DNA of 64,000 nt from Streptomyces aidingensis (GTDB lineage Bacteria; Actinomycetota; Actinomycetes; Streptomycetales; Streptomycetaceae): NCBI RefSeq assembly GCF_900112355.1, contig NZ_FOLM01000002.1, forward strand, positions 124,001 to 188,000, written 5' to 3'. The position numbers and the translations under genes are program-made. The notes below the pieces were generated by a model. The model saw only the letters and a list, made by a program, of their open reading frames with translations. It was not told where the DNA came from and did no database searches. Positions 17,255 to 28,161 of the stretch are shown here, piece after piece. Within the stretch, counting starts at the first letter, position 1, and each line of letters opens with the position of its first letter.

Positions 17255-18572
17255 GCCGCCGTATGCCCATCACCATCAGCGCGGCCAGCACGCACAGCGC
17301 CCCCGAGGAGAGCCAGGCCAGGTCGTAGGAGCCGGTGACGTCCCGGACCACGCCGGCGCCGTAGGCGACCAGCGCGGCACCGATCTGGTGCGAGGCCAGT
17401 ACCCAGCCGAAGACCACCGCGCCGTCCTCCCCGAAGTGCTCCCGGCACAGCGCGATGGTCGGCGGCACCGTGGCCACCCAGTCCAGGCCGTAGAAGACCA
17501 CGAAGAACAGCATCGGCGGCTGCACCTCCCCGGCGAACAGCATCGGGAGCAGCAGCAGCGACAGGCCGCGCAGCGAGTAGTAGACGGCCAGCAGCCGGCG
17601 CGGGTCGAAACGGTCGGTCAGCCAGCCGGAGAAGACCGTGCCGAAGAGATCGAAGATGCCGATCAGCGCCAGCAGCGAGGCGGCCACCGGCACCGGCATG
17701 CCGTGATCGTGGGCGCCGGGCACGAAATGCGTGCCGATCAGGCCGTTGGTGGACGCGCCGCAGATCGCGAAGGTCCCGGCCAGCAGCCAGAAGACGGGGG
17801 TGCGGGCGGCGGCGCGCAGGGCGCCCAGCGCCCGCCGGGCCGCGCCGGCGGGCGCGGTGGCCGGGGCGAGGTACTCCGGTCCGGCACCGTAGGGCCGCAG
17901 GCCCAGATCCTCCGGGCGGTCGCGCAGCAGCCACACCACCAGCGGCACCACGGCCAGCGCGCAGCCCGCCACCACCAGGGCGGCGGCCCGCCAGCCGGGG
18001 CCCTCCACCAGGAGGGCGACCAGCGGCAGGAAGACGAGCTGGCCGGCCGCGCCGCCGGCCGTCAGCACGCCGGTGACCAGGCCGCGCCGGGCCACGAACC
18101 AGCGGCCGGAGACGGTCGCGGCAAAGGCCAGGGCCATCGAGCCGGCCCCGAAGCCGACCAGCACCCCCCAGCAGAGCACAAGCTGCCAGTGGCTGGTCAT
18201 GAAGACGGTCAGGCCGCTGCCCGCGGCGATCAGCAGCAGGGCGCCGGCGACCACCCGGCGGATGCCGTACCGGTCCATCAGGGCCGCGGCGAACGGCGCG
18301 GTCAGGCCGTAGAGCAGCAGGTTGACCGAGATGGCGAACGAGATGCCGCCGCGTGACCAGCCGAACTCCTCGTGCAGCGGGTCGATGAAGACGCCGGGGG
18401 TGGCGCGGAAGCCGGCCGCGGAGACCAGCACCACAAAGGCGATCAGCGCCACCCACCAGGCGGGATGGATCCGTGGCCCGGCCCGCCGCCCCTTGGCGGG
18501 GGTGGGCGCGGAGGGTGCCGCGGCGGTGGAGGCGGGGGGCGATGGCGGGGCTGTCCGGTCTGTCTGGGGCAC
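17241..18572 (-). CDS. MFS transporter
   Basis: 443 residues with about 12 hydrophobic segments, beginning WWVALIAFVVLVSAAGF. The loop after the second segment (ALMDRYGIRRVVAGALLL) carries the MFS D-R-x-G-x-R motif, and a second copy (WLTDRFDPRRLLAV) begins the C-terminal half. The FIDPLHEEFGWSRGGISFAISV region resembles OFA/monocarboxylate-type MFS carriers, but the substrate cannot be told. The GTG at 18572 is chosen because the product then begins with a short Ser/Pro/Ala-rich cytoplasmic tail. Upstream in-frame starts (up to 18788) would overlap the next gene. It is transcribed in the same direction as the gene at 18670, with a 97-base gap. Confidence 0.85.
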   Translation of the reverse strand: MPQTDRTAPPSPPASTAAAPSAPTPAKGRRAGPRIHPAWWVALIAFVVLVSAAGFRATPGVFIDPLHEEFGWSRGGISFAISVNLLLYGLTAPFAAALMDRYGIRRVVAGALLLIAAGSGLTVFMTSHWQLVLCWGVLVGFGAGSMALAFAATVSGRWFVARRGLVTGVLTAGGAAGQLVFLPLVALLVEGPGWRAAALVVAGCALAVVPLVVWLLRDRPEDLGLRPYGAGPEYLAPATAPAGAARRALGALRAAARTPVFWLLAGTFAICGASTNGLIGTHFVPGAHDHGMPVPVAASLLALIGIFDLFGTVFSGWLTDRFDPRRLLAVYYSLRGLSLLLLPMLFAGEVQPPMLFFVVFYGLDWVATVPPTIALCREHFGEDGAVVFGWVLASHQIGAALVAYGAGVVRDVTGSYDLAWLSSGALCVLAALMVMGIRRRPRR

Positions 18573-18669
18573 CCGCCGATCATCCGTGCCGCCCGTCCGG
18601 CCCCACGAGTGGCCCGAAGGCCGATGCACGCAAGATTCGGGCCAAGGCCAAGGGCCGGCCAAGGGAGCG

Positions 18670-19431
18670 TCAGCCGATGGTGCCGGTGGTGCGTTCGAAG
18701 CGGACGTCGGCGGGGAGATGGCCGTAGGGCTCCGCTCTGGGGTCGGGGACGGCTTCCGCCAGATACCCGGCCAGCTCGCCGGCGTCATGGCCCAGCAGGT
18801 CCTCCTCCAGGCCGATCGCCTGGCCCTGCTCCAGTGCCTCGGCCGGGGTCAGCACCCGGCCCTCGCTCTCGCCGTTGCCGATCACCCCCTCGTCGTAGGG
18901 CAGCACACCGCCGGTGCCCAGCGGGCCCCAGCCGTCGCTGAACCGCGCCAGGGCGATGATGTAGCTGTGCCCGAGCTCCAGCCGGGGGCTGGACTCCACC
19001 GCGAAGGCGCGCCGCCGCTCGCCCTCGAAGAACCAGCCGACGGCGGTGAACTCCACCTCGTCCGGCAGCGCGGGGGCATGCTCCCGGCTCCACAGCGGTT
19101 CGGTGATTTCCACCCGCACCGTGCGGCCGATCAGTCCCTCACCGATCTCGCGCTCCTCGGCCGAGGGCGCCAGATCGGTCTCGCCGGCCACATTGACCAC
19201 GGCCACATGGTCGGCGTAGGTCACCCAGTCCGTGCCGGTCCAGGAGGGGACCCGCTCGTCGCCCGCGGCGGTGATCTGCGAGCCGTCCGCGTCACCCGGG
19301 CCGCCGCCGGGCCAGACCGAGACCACGGCGACGGCCGCGATACCGGCCACCGCCAGCGCGAAGGTACCGGCCACCGCGGTCAGTACCGGCCGCCCGGAGG
19401 GCCGGGCGCTGAGGTCCTGCGTGGTGCCCAT
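18670..19431 (-). CDS. Membrane-anchored protein of unknown function
   Basis: 253 residues. A short basic N-terminus is followed by one membrane segment (AVAGTFALAVAGIAAVAVVSVW, about residues 19-41), and the remaining ~210 residues face outward. Segments include WVTYADHVAVVNVAGETDL, RTVRVEITEPLWS, EVEFTAVGWFFEGERRRAFA and SYIIALARFSDGWGPLG. These suggest a single beta-rich domain of a kind common in Streptomyces hypothetical proteins. The ATG at 19431 has AGGAGCAC before it on the minus strand. A hairpin pair separates it from ppc upstream. No function can be assigned. Confidence 0.8.
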   Translation of the reverse strand: MGTTQDLSARPSGRPVLTAVAGTFALAVAGIAAVAVVSVWPGGGPGDADGSQITAAGDERVPSWTGTDWVTYADHVAVVNVAGETDLAPSAEEREIGEGLIGRTVRVEITEPLWSREHAPALPDEVEFTAVGWFFEGERRRAFAVESSPRLELGHSYIIALARFSDGWGPLGTGGVLPYDEGVIGNGESEGRVLTPAEALEQGQAIGLEEDLLGHDAGELAGYLAEAVPDPRAEPYGHLPADVRFERTTGTIG

Positions 19432-19537
19432 GGGTGCTCCTCGGCCGTCGGCTCGCTCGGCGCCGGCTGCGCAACGCCCGCCCTACCCAACACCTTTCCC
19501 CGGTTACCCGCAAACCCCGACGCGCCCGCACGCATAC

Positions 19538-19570
19538 GGCCGGGACGCGCCTGCGCGGCGCGTCCCGGCC
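19538..19570 (-). terminator. Second hairpin downstream of ppc
   Basis: A perfect 14-bp stem (19538-19551 / 19557-19570) with a TGCGC loop lies about 60 bases past the ppc stop, between ppc and the promoter of the next minus-strand gene. Confidence 0.65.
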
Positions 19571-19604
19571 GGTACGGATGCCTATGCCGGTGCCGGTGCC
19601 GTGG

Positions 19605-19628
19605 GCGGGCGGCGGGAACGCCGCCCGC
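19605..19628 (-). terminator. Hairpin directly after ppc
   Basis: A perfect 10-bp stem (19605-19614 / 19619-19628) closed by a 4-base loop begins 3 bases after the ppc stop codon on the minus strand. Confidence 0.65.
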
Positions 19629-19631
19629 GGC

Positions 19632-22415
<2,784 letters not shown>

Positions 22416-22672
22416 AGGTGCGGCTCCTCGCAACTTGTCAACCGTCGTATACGTCCGGATGGGGGGGCGGACCGCGCTGTCCGACCGGTCCAGGATATGC
22501 GCTGCCTTCACAGGTAGCCCGGCCCGGTCACCTGCTGGTCGCGGCCGGCCGGACTCCGGGTTGCGCGAAGCGGTACGGGCAGGGCGGGGCCGGGCCGCGC
22601 CCGGGGCGCGCGGCGGGCGCGCACCGCCGCGGCGCGCCACTGTCACTCCCCCGGACCTTCACCACTTCCCAA

Positions 22673-22702
22673 CTTACGGTGCCGTAGCTTACGGTTCCGT
22701 AG
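22673..22702. promoter_or_regulatory. Tandem palindromic operators in the ppc-desaturase intergenic region
   Basis: Two adjacent 15-bp units, CTTACGGTGCCGTAG (22673-22687) and CTTACGGTTCCGTAG (22688-22702), each contain a palindrome of TACGG and CCGTA arms around 2 bases. Their centres are 15 bases apart, so two dimers could bind the same region cooperatively. They lie 66 bases before the desaturase ATG. The desaturase is coupled to a TetR gene, which is the obvious candidate binder. The rest of the 352-base gap (22416-22767) holds only GC-rich sequence and a TATACG-like hexamer near 22450 on the ppc side. Confidence 0.7.
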
Positions 22703-22767
22703 GTGGCGCGGTGTCCTGACTCGCCGCGCGCAACTTCCCCCGTCTTCTCCCCCACGAGGTGCCACCT

Positions 22768-23838
22768 ATGACCACAAGCCCCGGCCTGATGTCCACGGAA
22801 CAAACCGACGAGACCGCAAATCCCGCCGGGACCCCGGTGTGGAATCTGCCGCAGCCGGAGGACGAAGCGACGCCCTCCGCCACCCTCGGGGGCGAGCAGC
22901 GCCGTTCGGTGGAGCAGATCACCCTGCTCGCCTTCATCGTCATCCCGTTCCTGGCACTGGTCGCCGCGGTGCCGCTGGCCTGGGGCTGGGGGGTGAGCTG
23001 GCTCGATCTCTCGCTGATGGTGGCCTTCTACTTCATCGGCTGCCACGGCATCACCGTGGGCTTCCACCGCCTCTTCACACACGGCTCCTTCAAGGCCAAC
23101 CGCCCGCTGAAGATCGCCCTGGCGATCGCCGGCTCGCTGGCCGTGGAGGGGCCGCTGGTGCGCTGGGTCGCCGACCACCGCAAGCACCACAAGCACTCCG
23201 ACGCCGAGGGCGACCCGCACTCCCCCTGGCGCTACGGCGAGACCGTACCGGCCCTGATCAAGGGCCTGTGGTGGGCCCACATGGGCTGGATGTTCGACCG
23301 TGAGCAGACCCCGCAGCAGAAGTACGCCCCGGACCTGGTCAAGGACAAGGACATCCGGGCGATCTCCCGGCAGTTCGTGCTGTGGACCGTGGTCTCGCTG
23401 GCGCTGCCCGGCGTGATCGGCGGTCTGGCCACCTGGTCCTGGCAGGGTGCGCTGTCCGCGTTCTTCTGGGGCTCGCTGGTGCGGGTCGCCCTGCTGCACC
23501 ACGTCACCTGGTCGATCAACTCCATCTGCCACGCGGTGGGCAAGCGGCCGTTCAAGTCCCGCGACCGCTCCGGCAACGTGTGGTGGCTGGCCGTGCTGTC
23601 CTGCGGCGAGTCCTGGCACAACCTGCACCACGCCGACCCCACCTGTGCCCGGCACGGGGTGGACCGCGGCCAGATCGACTCCAGCGCCCGGCTGATCCGC
23701 TGGTTCGAGCAGGCCGGCTGGGCCCATGACGTGCGCTGGCCCAAGCAGTCGCGGATCGACGCGAAGCGGGTGCCCCATGAGGCCCGGCGGACGTCGAAGC
23801 GAAATGCGGAGGAGAGCGTCACCGCCGACACGGCATGA
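22768..23838 (+). CDS. Membrane fatty acid (acyl-CoA/acyl-lipid) desaturase
   Basis: 356 residues. The three histidine clusters that bind the di-iron site are complete: HRLFTH (100-105), HRKHH (137-141) and HNLHH (284-288, in GESWHNLHHADP). Membrane segments flank them (LLAFIVIPFLALVAAVPLAWG and WLDLSLMVAFYFIG, then FVLWTVVSLALPGVIGGLATW). The enzyme would introduce a double bond, most likely delta-9, into membrane acyl chains using O2. ATG 22768 follows ACGAGG. The stop overlaps the start of the TetR gene (ATGA at 23835-23838), so the two are co-translated. Twin palindromes upstream suggest repression by that TetR protein. Confidence 0.93.
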   Translation: MTTSPGLMSTEQTDETANPAGTPVWNLPQPEDEATPSATLGGEQRRSVEQITLLAFIVIPFLALVAAVPLAWGWGVSWLDLSLMVAFYFIGCHGITVGFHRLFTHGSFKANRPLKIALAIAGSLAVEGPLVRWVADHRKHHKHSDAEGDPHSPWRYGETVPALIKGLWWAHMGWMFDREQTPQQKYAPDLVKDKDIRAISRQFVLWTVVSLALPGVIGGLATWSWQGALSAFFWGSLVRVALLHHVTWSINSICHAVGKRPFKSRDRSGNVWWLAVLSCGESWHNLHHADPTCARHGVDRGQIDSSARLIRWFEQAGWAHDVRWPKQSRIDAKRVPHEARRTSKRNAEESVTADTA

Positions 23839-24554
23839 TGACGGACGTGGCGACGGACAACAGCAGCGGTGCCGGGGGCGGCGGGGACACCAGGACCGGC
23901 GGCGGCAAGGAGAAGCAGGGCGGGCGCGCTCCCCGGCGGACGCGGCGCCGGATGACCGGCACCGAGCGCCGCGAGCAACTGCTGGACGTCGGCCGCACGC
24001 TGTTCGCGGCGCGCGGCTTCGACGGCACCTCGGTGGAGGAGATCGCCTCCCGGGCCGGGGTCTCCAAGCCGGTGGTGTACGAGCACTTCGGGGGGAAGGA
24101 GGGCTTGTACGCGGTGGTGGTCGACCGGGAGATGGGGCGGCTGCTGGACATGATCACCGGCGCGCTCACCGCCGGCCATCCGCGCCAGTTGCTGGAGCAG
24201 GCCGCGTTCGCGCTGCTGGACTACATCGAGCAGCACACCGACGGCTTCCACATTCTGGTGCGGGACTCCCCGGTGGCCCAGTCCACCGGCACCTTCGCCT
24301 CACTGATCGGGGACATCGCCACCCAGGTCGAGGACATTCTGGGCCGGGAGTTCAAGGCCCGGGGGTACGACGCCAAGCTGGCCCCGATGTACGCCCAGGC
24401 GCTGGTCGGCATGGTGGCGCTGACCGGGCAGTGGTGGCTCAATGTGCGCAGGCCGGGAAAGGCCGAGGTCGCCGCCCATCTGGTCAATCTGGCCTGGCAC
24501 GGGCTCCAGGCGCTGGAGCATACGCCCAAGCTGATAGGCCCGCGCCGCTCCTGA
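23835..24554 (+). CDS. TetR-family regulator coupled to the desaturase
   Basis: 239 residues. A disordered N-terminus (GGGKEKQGGRAPRRTRRRM) precedes the TetR helix-turn-helix (REQLLDVGRTLFAARGFDGT then EEIASRAGVSKPVVYEHFGG). The ligand-binding domain follows, about residues 95-235 (RLLDMITGALTAGHPRQLLE). It begins inside the desaturase stop codon, so it is most likely the desaturase's own regulator, analogous to fatty-acid-sensing TetR regulators of desaturases. The tandem TACGG-CCGTA palindromes at 22673-22702 are the predicted binding site. Two adjacent ATG codons (23835, 23838) are possible starts. Effector is unknown but an acyl-CoA is the natural guess. Confidence 0.92.
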   Translation: MMTDVATDNSSGAGGGGDTRTGGGKEKQGGRAPRRTRRRMTGTERREQLLDVGRTLFAARGFDGTSVEEIASRAGVSKPVVYEHFGGKEGLYAVVVDREMGRLLDMITGALTAGHPRQLLEQAAFALLDYIEQHTDGFHILVRDSPVAQSTGTFASLIGDIATQVEDILGREFKARGYDAKLAPMYAQALVGMVALTGQWWLNVRRPGKAEVAAHLVNLAWHGLQALEHTPKLIGPRRS

Positions 24555-24569
24555 CCGGCGGACGCACGA

Positions 24570-24603
24570 CACCCCCCTTCCCGGGCGACCGGGAAGGGGG
24601 GTG
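24570..24603. terminator. Hairpin between the TetR and rodlin genes
   Basis: A perfect 15-bp stem (24570-24584 / 24589-24603) with a GCGA loop lies 15 bases after the TetR stop and 81 bases before the end of the convergent rodlin gene. Confidence 0.8.
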
Positions 24604-24684
24604 ACATCCGGAGCGTCGGCCCTTCCGGAGACCGCCCGCCCCGCGGCCCGCGCAGGAGGGCACGCGGCGCGGGGCGGAGGCTGG

Positions 24685-25095
24685 TCAGCGCTTGGCGCCC
24701 GAGACGCTCGTGGCGCCGTTCTCCGACAGCAGGCTGAGGCGCGACAGGATGTGCGACAGCGGGTCGTCCCCGTCGTTGAGAACGGAGTTCTCGGCGCAGG
24801 TGAGGTCGTTGTCGCTCGACAGGATGTCCTGGAGACCGAGCGCGATGATCGGCACCTGGATGTCGTTGATCGGCGGGGCGATGCAGAGGTCGTTGAGCGA
24901 GCCGTTGATCAGCGCGATGTTCGGGCTCATGTAACCGCTGGTGGTCGTGTTGCCATACGCCGAGACCGCGCCGTTGCCGTTGACGACCTTCTGGCCGTCC
25001 GTGTCACCGACAGCCATCGCCGGGGTGGCGGATGCTCCGGCGGCACCGACGGCCGATGCCAGGACGGCCACCGAAGCCAGCGTCTTCTTGATCAC
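24685..25095 (-). CDS. Rodlin-like secreted protein
   Basis: 136 residues. A signal peptide (IKKTLASVAVLASAVGAAGA, cut after AMA) is followed by a mature region resembling Streptomyces rodlins RdlA/RdlB: VNGNGAVSAYGNTTTSGYMS with NIALINGSLNDLCI, two Cys near residues 75 and 104, and a C-terminal LSHILSRLSLLSENG. Rodlins line up with chaplin amyloids to form the rodlet layer of aerial hyphae and spores. The GTG at 25095 has GGAAGGA 9 bases before it on the minus strand. Only one copy is present here, whereas the known pair is divergent. It is flanked by regulator genes and not by chaplin genes. Base composition is slightly lower in GC than the neighbours. Confidence 0.85.
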   Translation of the reverse strand: MIKKTLASVAVLASAVGAAGASATPAMAVGDTDGQKVVNGNGAVSAYGNTTTSGYMSPNIALINGSLNDLCIAPPINDIQVPIIALGLQDILSSDNDLTCAENSVLNDGDDPLSHILSRLSLLSENGATSVSGAKR

Positions 25096-25281
25096 AGATT
25101 TGTCCTTCCGCGTTCAGGATTGCCCCGCTCTCGGAGCGCCCTGCACAACCCGGCGGAACGGGCACACGTTGCTATTGTTCACCCGCCTGGAGCAGCAAGG
25201 TACCCCGTTCAGTGCACAGCGGAGCACGCAGCGCCACGCTTTCACCCGGACGGTGACGGCCATCGCGAGCGCCTACACATT

Positions 25282-25308
25282 CTTGATGTCAAGAAGGTTT
25301 CGCTCAAG
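25282..25308. promoter_or_regulatory. CTTGA/TCAAG operator-like repeats upstream of the MarR gene
   Basis: CTTGA-TG-TCAAG (25282-25293) is an inverted repeat with a 2-base centre, and another TCAAG half-site lies at 25304-25308. Both are just upstream of the MarR promoter. CTTGA/TCAAG half-sites suit a MarR-type dimer, so autoregulation is plausible. Confidence 0.5.
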
Positions 25309-25331
25309 AGGCTTCATATCGACACAACCAC

Positions 25332-25337
25332 TACACT
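25332..25337 (+). promoter_or_regulatory. -10-like hexamer TACACT giving a nearly leaderless MarR transcript
   Basis: TACACT ends 8 bases before the ATG at 25346, so transcription would begin within about 2 bases of the start codon. There is no Shine-Dalgarno sequence between. Leaderless starts are common for Streptomyces regulators. Confidence 0.45.
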
Positions 25338-25345
25338 GGGGCCGC

Positions 25346-25843
25346 ATGGAGGACGAGGTCGATCGACTGGTGAGGGCGTGGCGGCGCGAGCGCCCCGATC
25401 TCGACGTGGAGCCGCTGGAGGTCCTCAGCCGGGTGAGCCGGCTCGCCCGCCACCTGGACCGCGCCCGGCGGCTGGCCTTCGCGGAACTGGGCCTGGAAAC
25501 GTGGGAGTTCGACGTGCTCACCGCGCTGCGCCGGGCGGGCACGCCCTACCAGCTCTCCCCCGGACAGCTGCTGACCCAGACCCTGGTCACCTCCGGCACC
25601 ATGACCAACCGCATCGACCGGCTGGCCAAGAAGGGACTGGTGGAGCGCGGACCGGACCCCAGCGACCGGCGCGGGGTGCTGGTCCGGCTGACCACCGCCG
25701 GACAGGATCACGCGGACCGGGCGCTGGCCGGGCTGCTCACCCAGGAGCGGGCCATCCTGGCCCGGCTGACCACCGCCCAGCGGCGCGAGCTCGCCTCCCT
25801 GCTGCGCGAGCTCACCGCCCCCTTCGACAATCCCGCCGTCTGA
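25346..25843 (+). CDS. MarR-family regulator
   Basis: 165 residues. The winged-helix core is clear: EFDVLTALRRAGTPYQLSPG, recognition helix TSGTMTNRIDRLAKKGLVER, and wing GPDPSDRRGVLVRLTTAG. Flanking helices (EVLSRVSRLARHLDRARRL and AILARLTTAQRRELASLLRE) form the dimer interface. In other Streptomyces, this MarR subgroup often sits beside an EamA-type exporter; none is adjacent here. It is convergent with the LuxR gene at 25868. The ATG at 25346 is chosen over an upstream in-frame start at 24941 that is antisense to rodlin. Confidence 0.92.
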   Translation: MEDEVDRLVRAWRRERPDLDVEPLEVLSRVSRLARHLDRARRLAFAELGLETWEFDVLTALRRAGTPYQLSPGQLLTQTLVTSGTMTNRIDRLAKKGLVERGPDPSDRRGVLVRLTTAGQDHADRALAGLLTQERAILARLTTAQRRELASLLRELTAPFDNPAV

Positions 25844-25867
25844 CCGCCCCGCACCGGCCCGGCGCCC

Positions 25868-26617
25868 TCAGTCGGCGGGCGGGATGCCCGCCCGGCGGGC
25901 CAGGGCCACCGCCGCCAGCGTGGAGTGCACGCCCAGCTTGCCCAGCACGTTCTGCATATGGGTGCGGACGGTGTGCGGCGAGAGATACAGCCGCTCGGCC
26001 ACGGCCTTGCGGCCGAGGCCGGCCAGCATGCAGCGCAGCACCTCCAGCTCGCGCGGGGTCAGCGACTCCACCAGCCGCTGCCGCTCGCTGCGGTGGTGCC
26101 GGTCCCGGGTCAGCTCCCGCAGCACGCCGGTCAGCAGGGCGGGCGGCAGATGGGTCTCGTCGCGCAGCACGCCGCGCACCACCAGCAGCAGCTGGGCCAG
26201 CGAGCTGTCCTTGGCGATCCAGCCGCAGGCGCCGGCCGCGAGCGCGCGGGCCGCCACCGGGGCGTCGTCCTCGGTGGCCAGCATCACCGGACGCAGCGCG
26301 GGAAAGCGCTCGTGCAGGGCGTCGATCACGGCCGTCATCTCGGGCGCCTGGCCACCCGCACCGCCCGGCGGCGGCGCGGTCCCGGCCGCGGCGCCCTCCT
26401 CGCCCGCGGCGGCGGGCGCGGCGGAGGTCAGCCCGGTGTCCAGCAGCACGACCTGGAAGGGCGAACCCATCGCACGGGAGCGGTCCAGCATCTGGGTGGC
26501 GGCCGGCACACTGCCCGCGGCGACCGCCTCCACATCGGGTTCCGCGCTGAGCGCGGTGGCCAGGGACTCGGCAAAAACACGGTGCTCATCGACGATGAGC
26601 ACGCGAACGCGGTCCAA
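25868..26617 (-). CDS. LuxR-type response regulator (receiver + HTH)
   Basis: 249 residues. The N-terminal receiver keeps an acidic pair (VLIVDEHRVF), the phosphoacceptor Asp (QVVLLDTGL) and the conserved Lys (WIAKDSS), though an Ala/Gly/Pro-rich insertion splits it near residues 65-85. The C-terminal LuxR helix-turn-helix is complete: SLTPRELEVLRCMLAGLGRK then SPHTVRTHMQNVLGKLGV. No histidine kinase gene is in the window. The best start is TTG 26617, preceded by a G-rich stretch (ACAGGGGG) on the minus strand. It follows galK in the same direction after a 286-base gap with an AT-rich patch near 26862-26885, so it has its own promoter. Confidence 0.88.
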   Translation of the reverse strand: MDRVRVLIVDEHRVFAESLATALSAEPDVEAVAAGSVPAATQMLDRSRAMGSPFQVVLLDTGLTSAAPAAAGEEGAAAGTAPPPGGAGGQAPEMTAVIDALHERFPALRPVMLATEDDAPVAARALAAGACGWIAKDSSLAQLLLVVRGVLRDETHLPPALLTGVLRELTRDRHHRSERQRLVESLTPRELEVLRCMLAGLGRKAVAERLYLSPHTVRTHMQNVLGKLGVHSTLAAVALARRAGIPPAD

Positions 26618-26903
26618 CGCTGCCCCCTGTCCTGCGCCCCGTGGTCAACTGGCCGTCGGCAGGCGGCGCGGGCGGACGCGGCACCGCCGCTTTGGCACCG
26701 GCTCTGCCCGGACGGCCGCCGCCGTACGGACCGGTGCCCGGCGGCAGATGCCGCGCCCACCTGTCTCGCCCCCTGATCAGCACCAGCCCCCACCGGTGCC
26801 GGAACTCAGCCTACGGCCGCCGGGCCGCCGCGGAAGCGGTTTGCGCGAAGTCCGTGACGCATTCTCGCTATTACTTCGCTCACCCTCCCCCACCTCCGCC
26901 CCG

Positions 26904-28106
26904 TCAGGTGAGGGCGCGGGCCCCGGCGGAGGGGGTGGTGGTGAAGACCCGGGGGACGGGGTGGCCGGCCGCGGCGGCGGCCTCGGTCACCGCCCTGCCG
27001 ACGCTCTCGGCCGCCTCGGCCTCCACCAGAACGACCGCCGAGCCGCCGAAGCCGCCGCCGGTCATCCGGGCGCCCAGCGCGCCCGCCGCGGTGGCCGTGG
27101 CCACCACCAGGTCCAGTTCCGGGCAGGAGACCTCGAAGTCGTCGCGCAGCGAGGCGTGGCCGGCGGTCAGCACCGGGCCGATGGCGCGGTGACGGCCGGC
27201 CGCGAGCAGCGCGGCGACCTCGGCCACCCGGGCGTTCTCGGTGACCACATGACGGACCCGGCGGCGCAGCACCGGGTCGGTGAGCCGGGCCAGGGCGGCG
27301 TCCAGGCCGTCCGCCGGGATGTCGCGCAGGGCGGGCACGCCCAGTGCCTCGGCGCCCGCCTCGCAGGACGCGCGGCGCTCGGCATAGCCGCTGTCGGCCA
27401 GGCTGTGCCGCACCCCGGTGTCCACCACCAGCAGCCGCAGCCCGGCCGCGGCGGCCTCGAAGGGCACCTGGCGGAAGGTGAGGTCGCGGGTGTCCAGATG
27501 CAGCACATGCCCGGCGGCGCAGCAGGCCGAGGCCATCTGGTCCATGATCCCGCTGGGCACGCCGACATAGGCGTTCTCGGCGCGCCGGCCGGCGCGGGCC
27601 AGCCGGGGCCCGGTCAGGCCCAGCCCGAACAGGTGGTCCAGGGCCAGCGCGGTGGCCACCTCCAGGGCGGCCGAGGAGGACAGCCCGGCGCCGGCCGGGA
27701 CCGTGGAGCGCACCGCCAGCGAGACGCCGCCGAGGTCGTGGCCCGCCTCGCGCAGCGCCCAGGCCACGCCCGCCGGATAGGCGGTCCAGGCGGGCACGCC
27801 GGCCGGGCGGGCGCGGCCCGGCCGCAGATCGTCCAGCGGGAGCTCGGCGATCGGGCCGGGCTGGTCGGCGGAGTACACGGCGAGCGTGCGGTCCGCCCGG
27901 CGCGCCCCCGCGACCAGCGTGGTGTGCGGCAGGGCGAACGGCATCACAAAGCCGTCGTTGTAGTCGGTGTGCTCGCCGATCAGGTTCACCCGGCCCGGCG
28001 CGGCCCACACCCCGTGCGGCTCGGTGCCGTAGGTGTCCCGGAAGAGCGCGGCCATCCCGGCGGCGGGGCCGCCGGACCCGGCCGGGGGTGTGGGGGCGAC
28101 GGTCAT
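26904..28106 (-). CDS. galK: Galactokinase
   Basis: 400 residues of the GHMP kinase family. It phosphorylates galactose to galactose-1-phosphate, first step of the Leloir pathway. The galactokinase signature GRVNLIGEHTDYNDGFVMP lies near residue 40. The GHMP ATP loop is PAGAGLSSSAALEVATAL. The catalytic Asp is in VGVPSGIMDQMASA. The C-terminal GARMTGGGFGGSAV is the third conserved motif. It is last in the galT-galE-galK operon, 55 bases after galE. Confidence 0.96.
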   Translation of the reverse strand: MTVAPTPPAGSGGPAAGMAALFRDTYGTEPHGVWAAPGRVNLIGEHTDYNDGFVMPFALPHTTLVAGARRADRTLAVYSADQPGPIAELPLDDLRPGRARPAGVPAWTAYPAGVAWALREAGHDLGGVSLAVRSTVPAGAGLSSSAALEVATALALDHLFGLGLTGPRLARAGRRAENAYVGVPSGIMDQMASACCAAGHVLHLDTRDLTFRQVPFEAAAAGLRLLVVDTGVRHSLADSGYAERRASCEAGAEALGVPALRDIPADGLDAALARLTDPVLRRRVRHVVTENARVAEVAALLAAGRHRAIGPVLTAGHASLRDDFEVSCPELDLVVATATAAGALGARMTGGGFGGSAVVLVEAEAAESVGRAVTEAAAAAGHPVPRVFTTTPSAGARALT

Positions 28107-28161
28107 GAGATGTCGGGTTCCCTTCGTCCTTCGTTCTGCGGCGCGCGGCGCGGCCGGCCGG

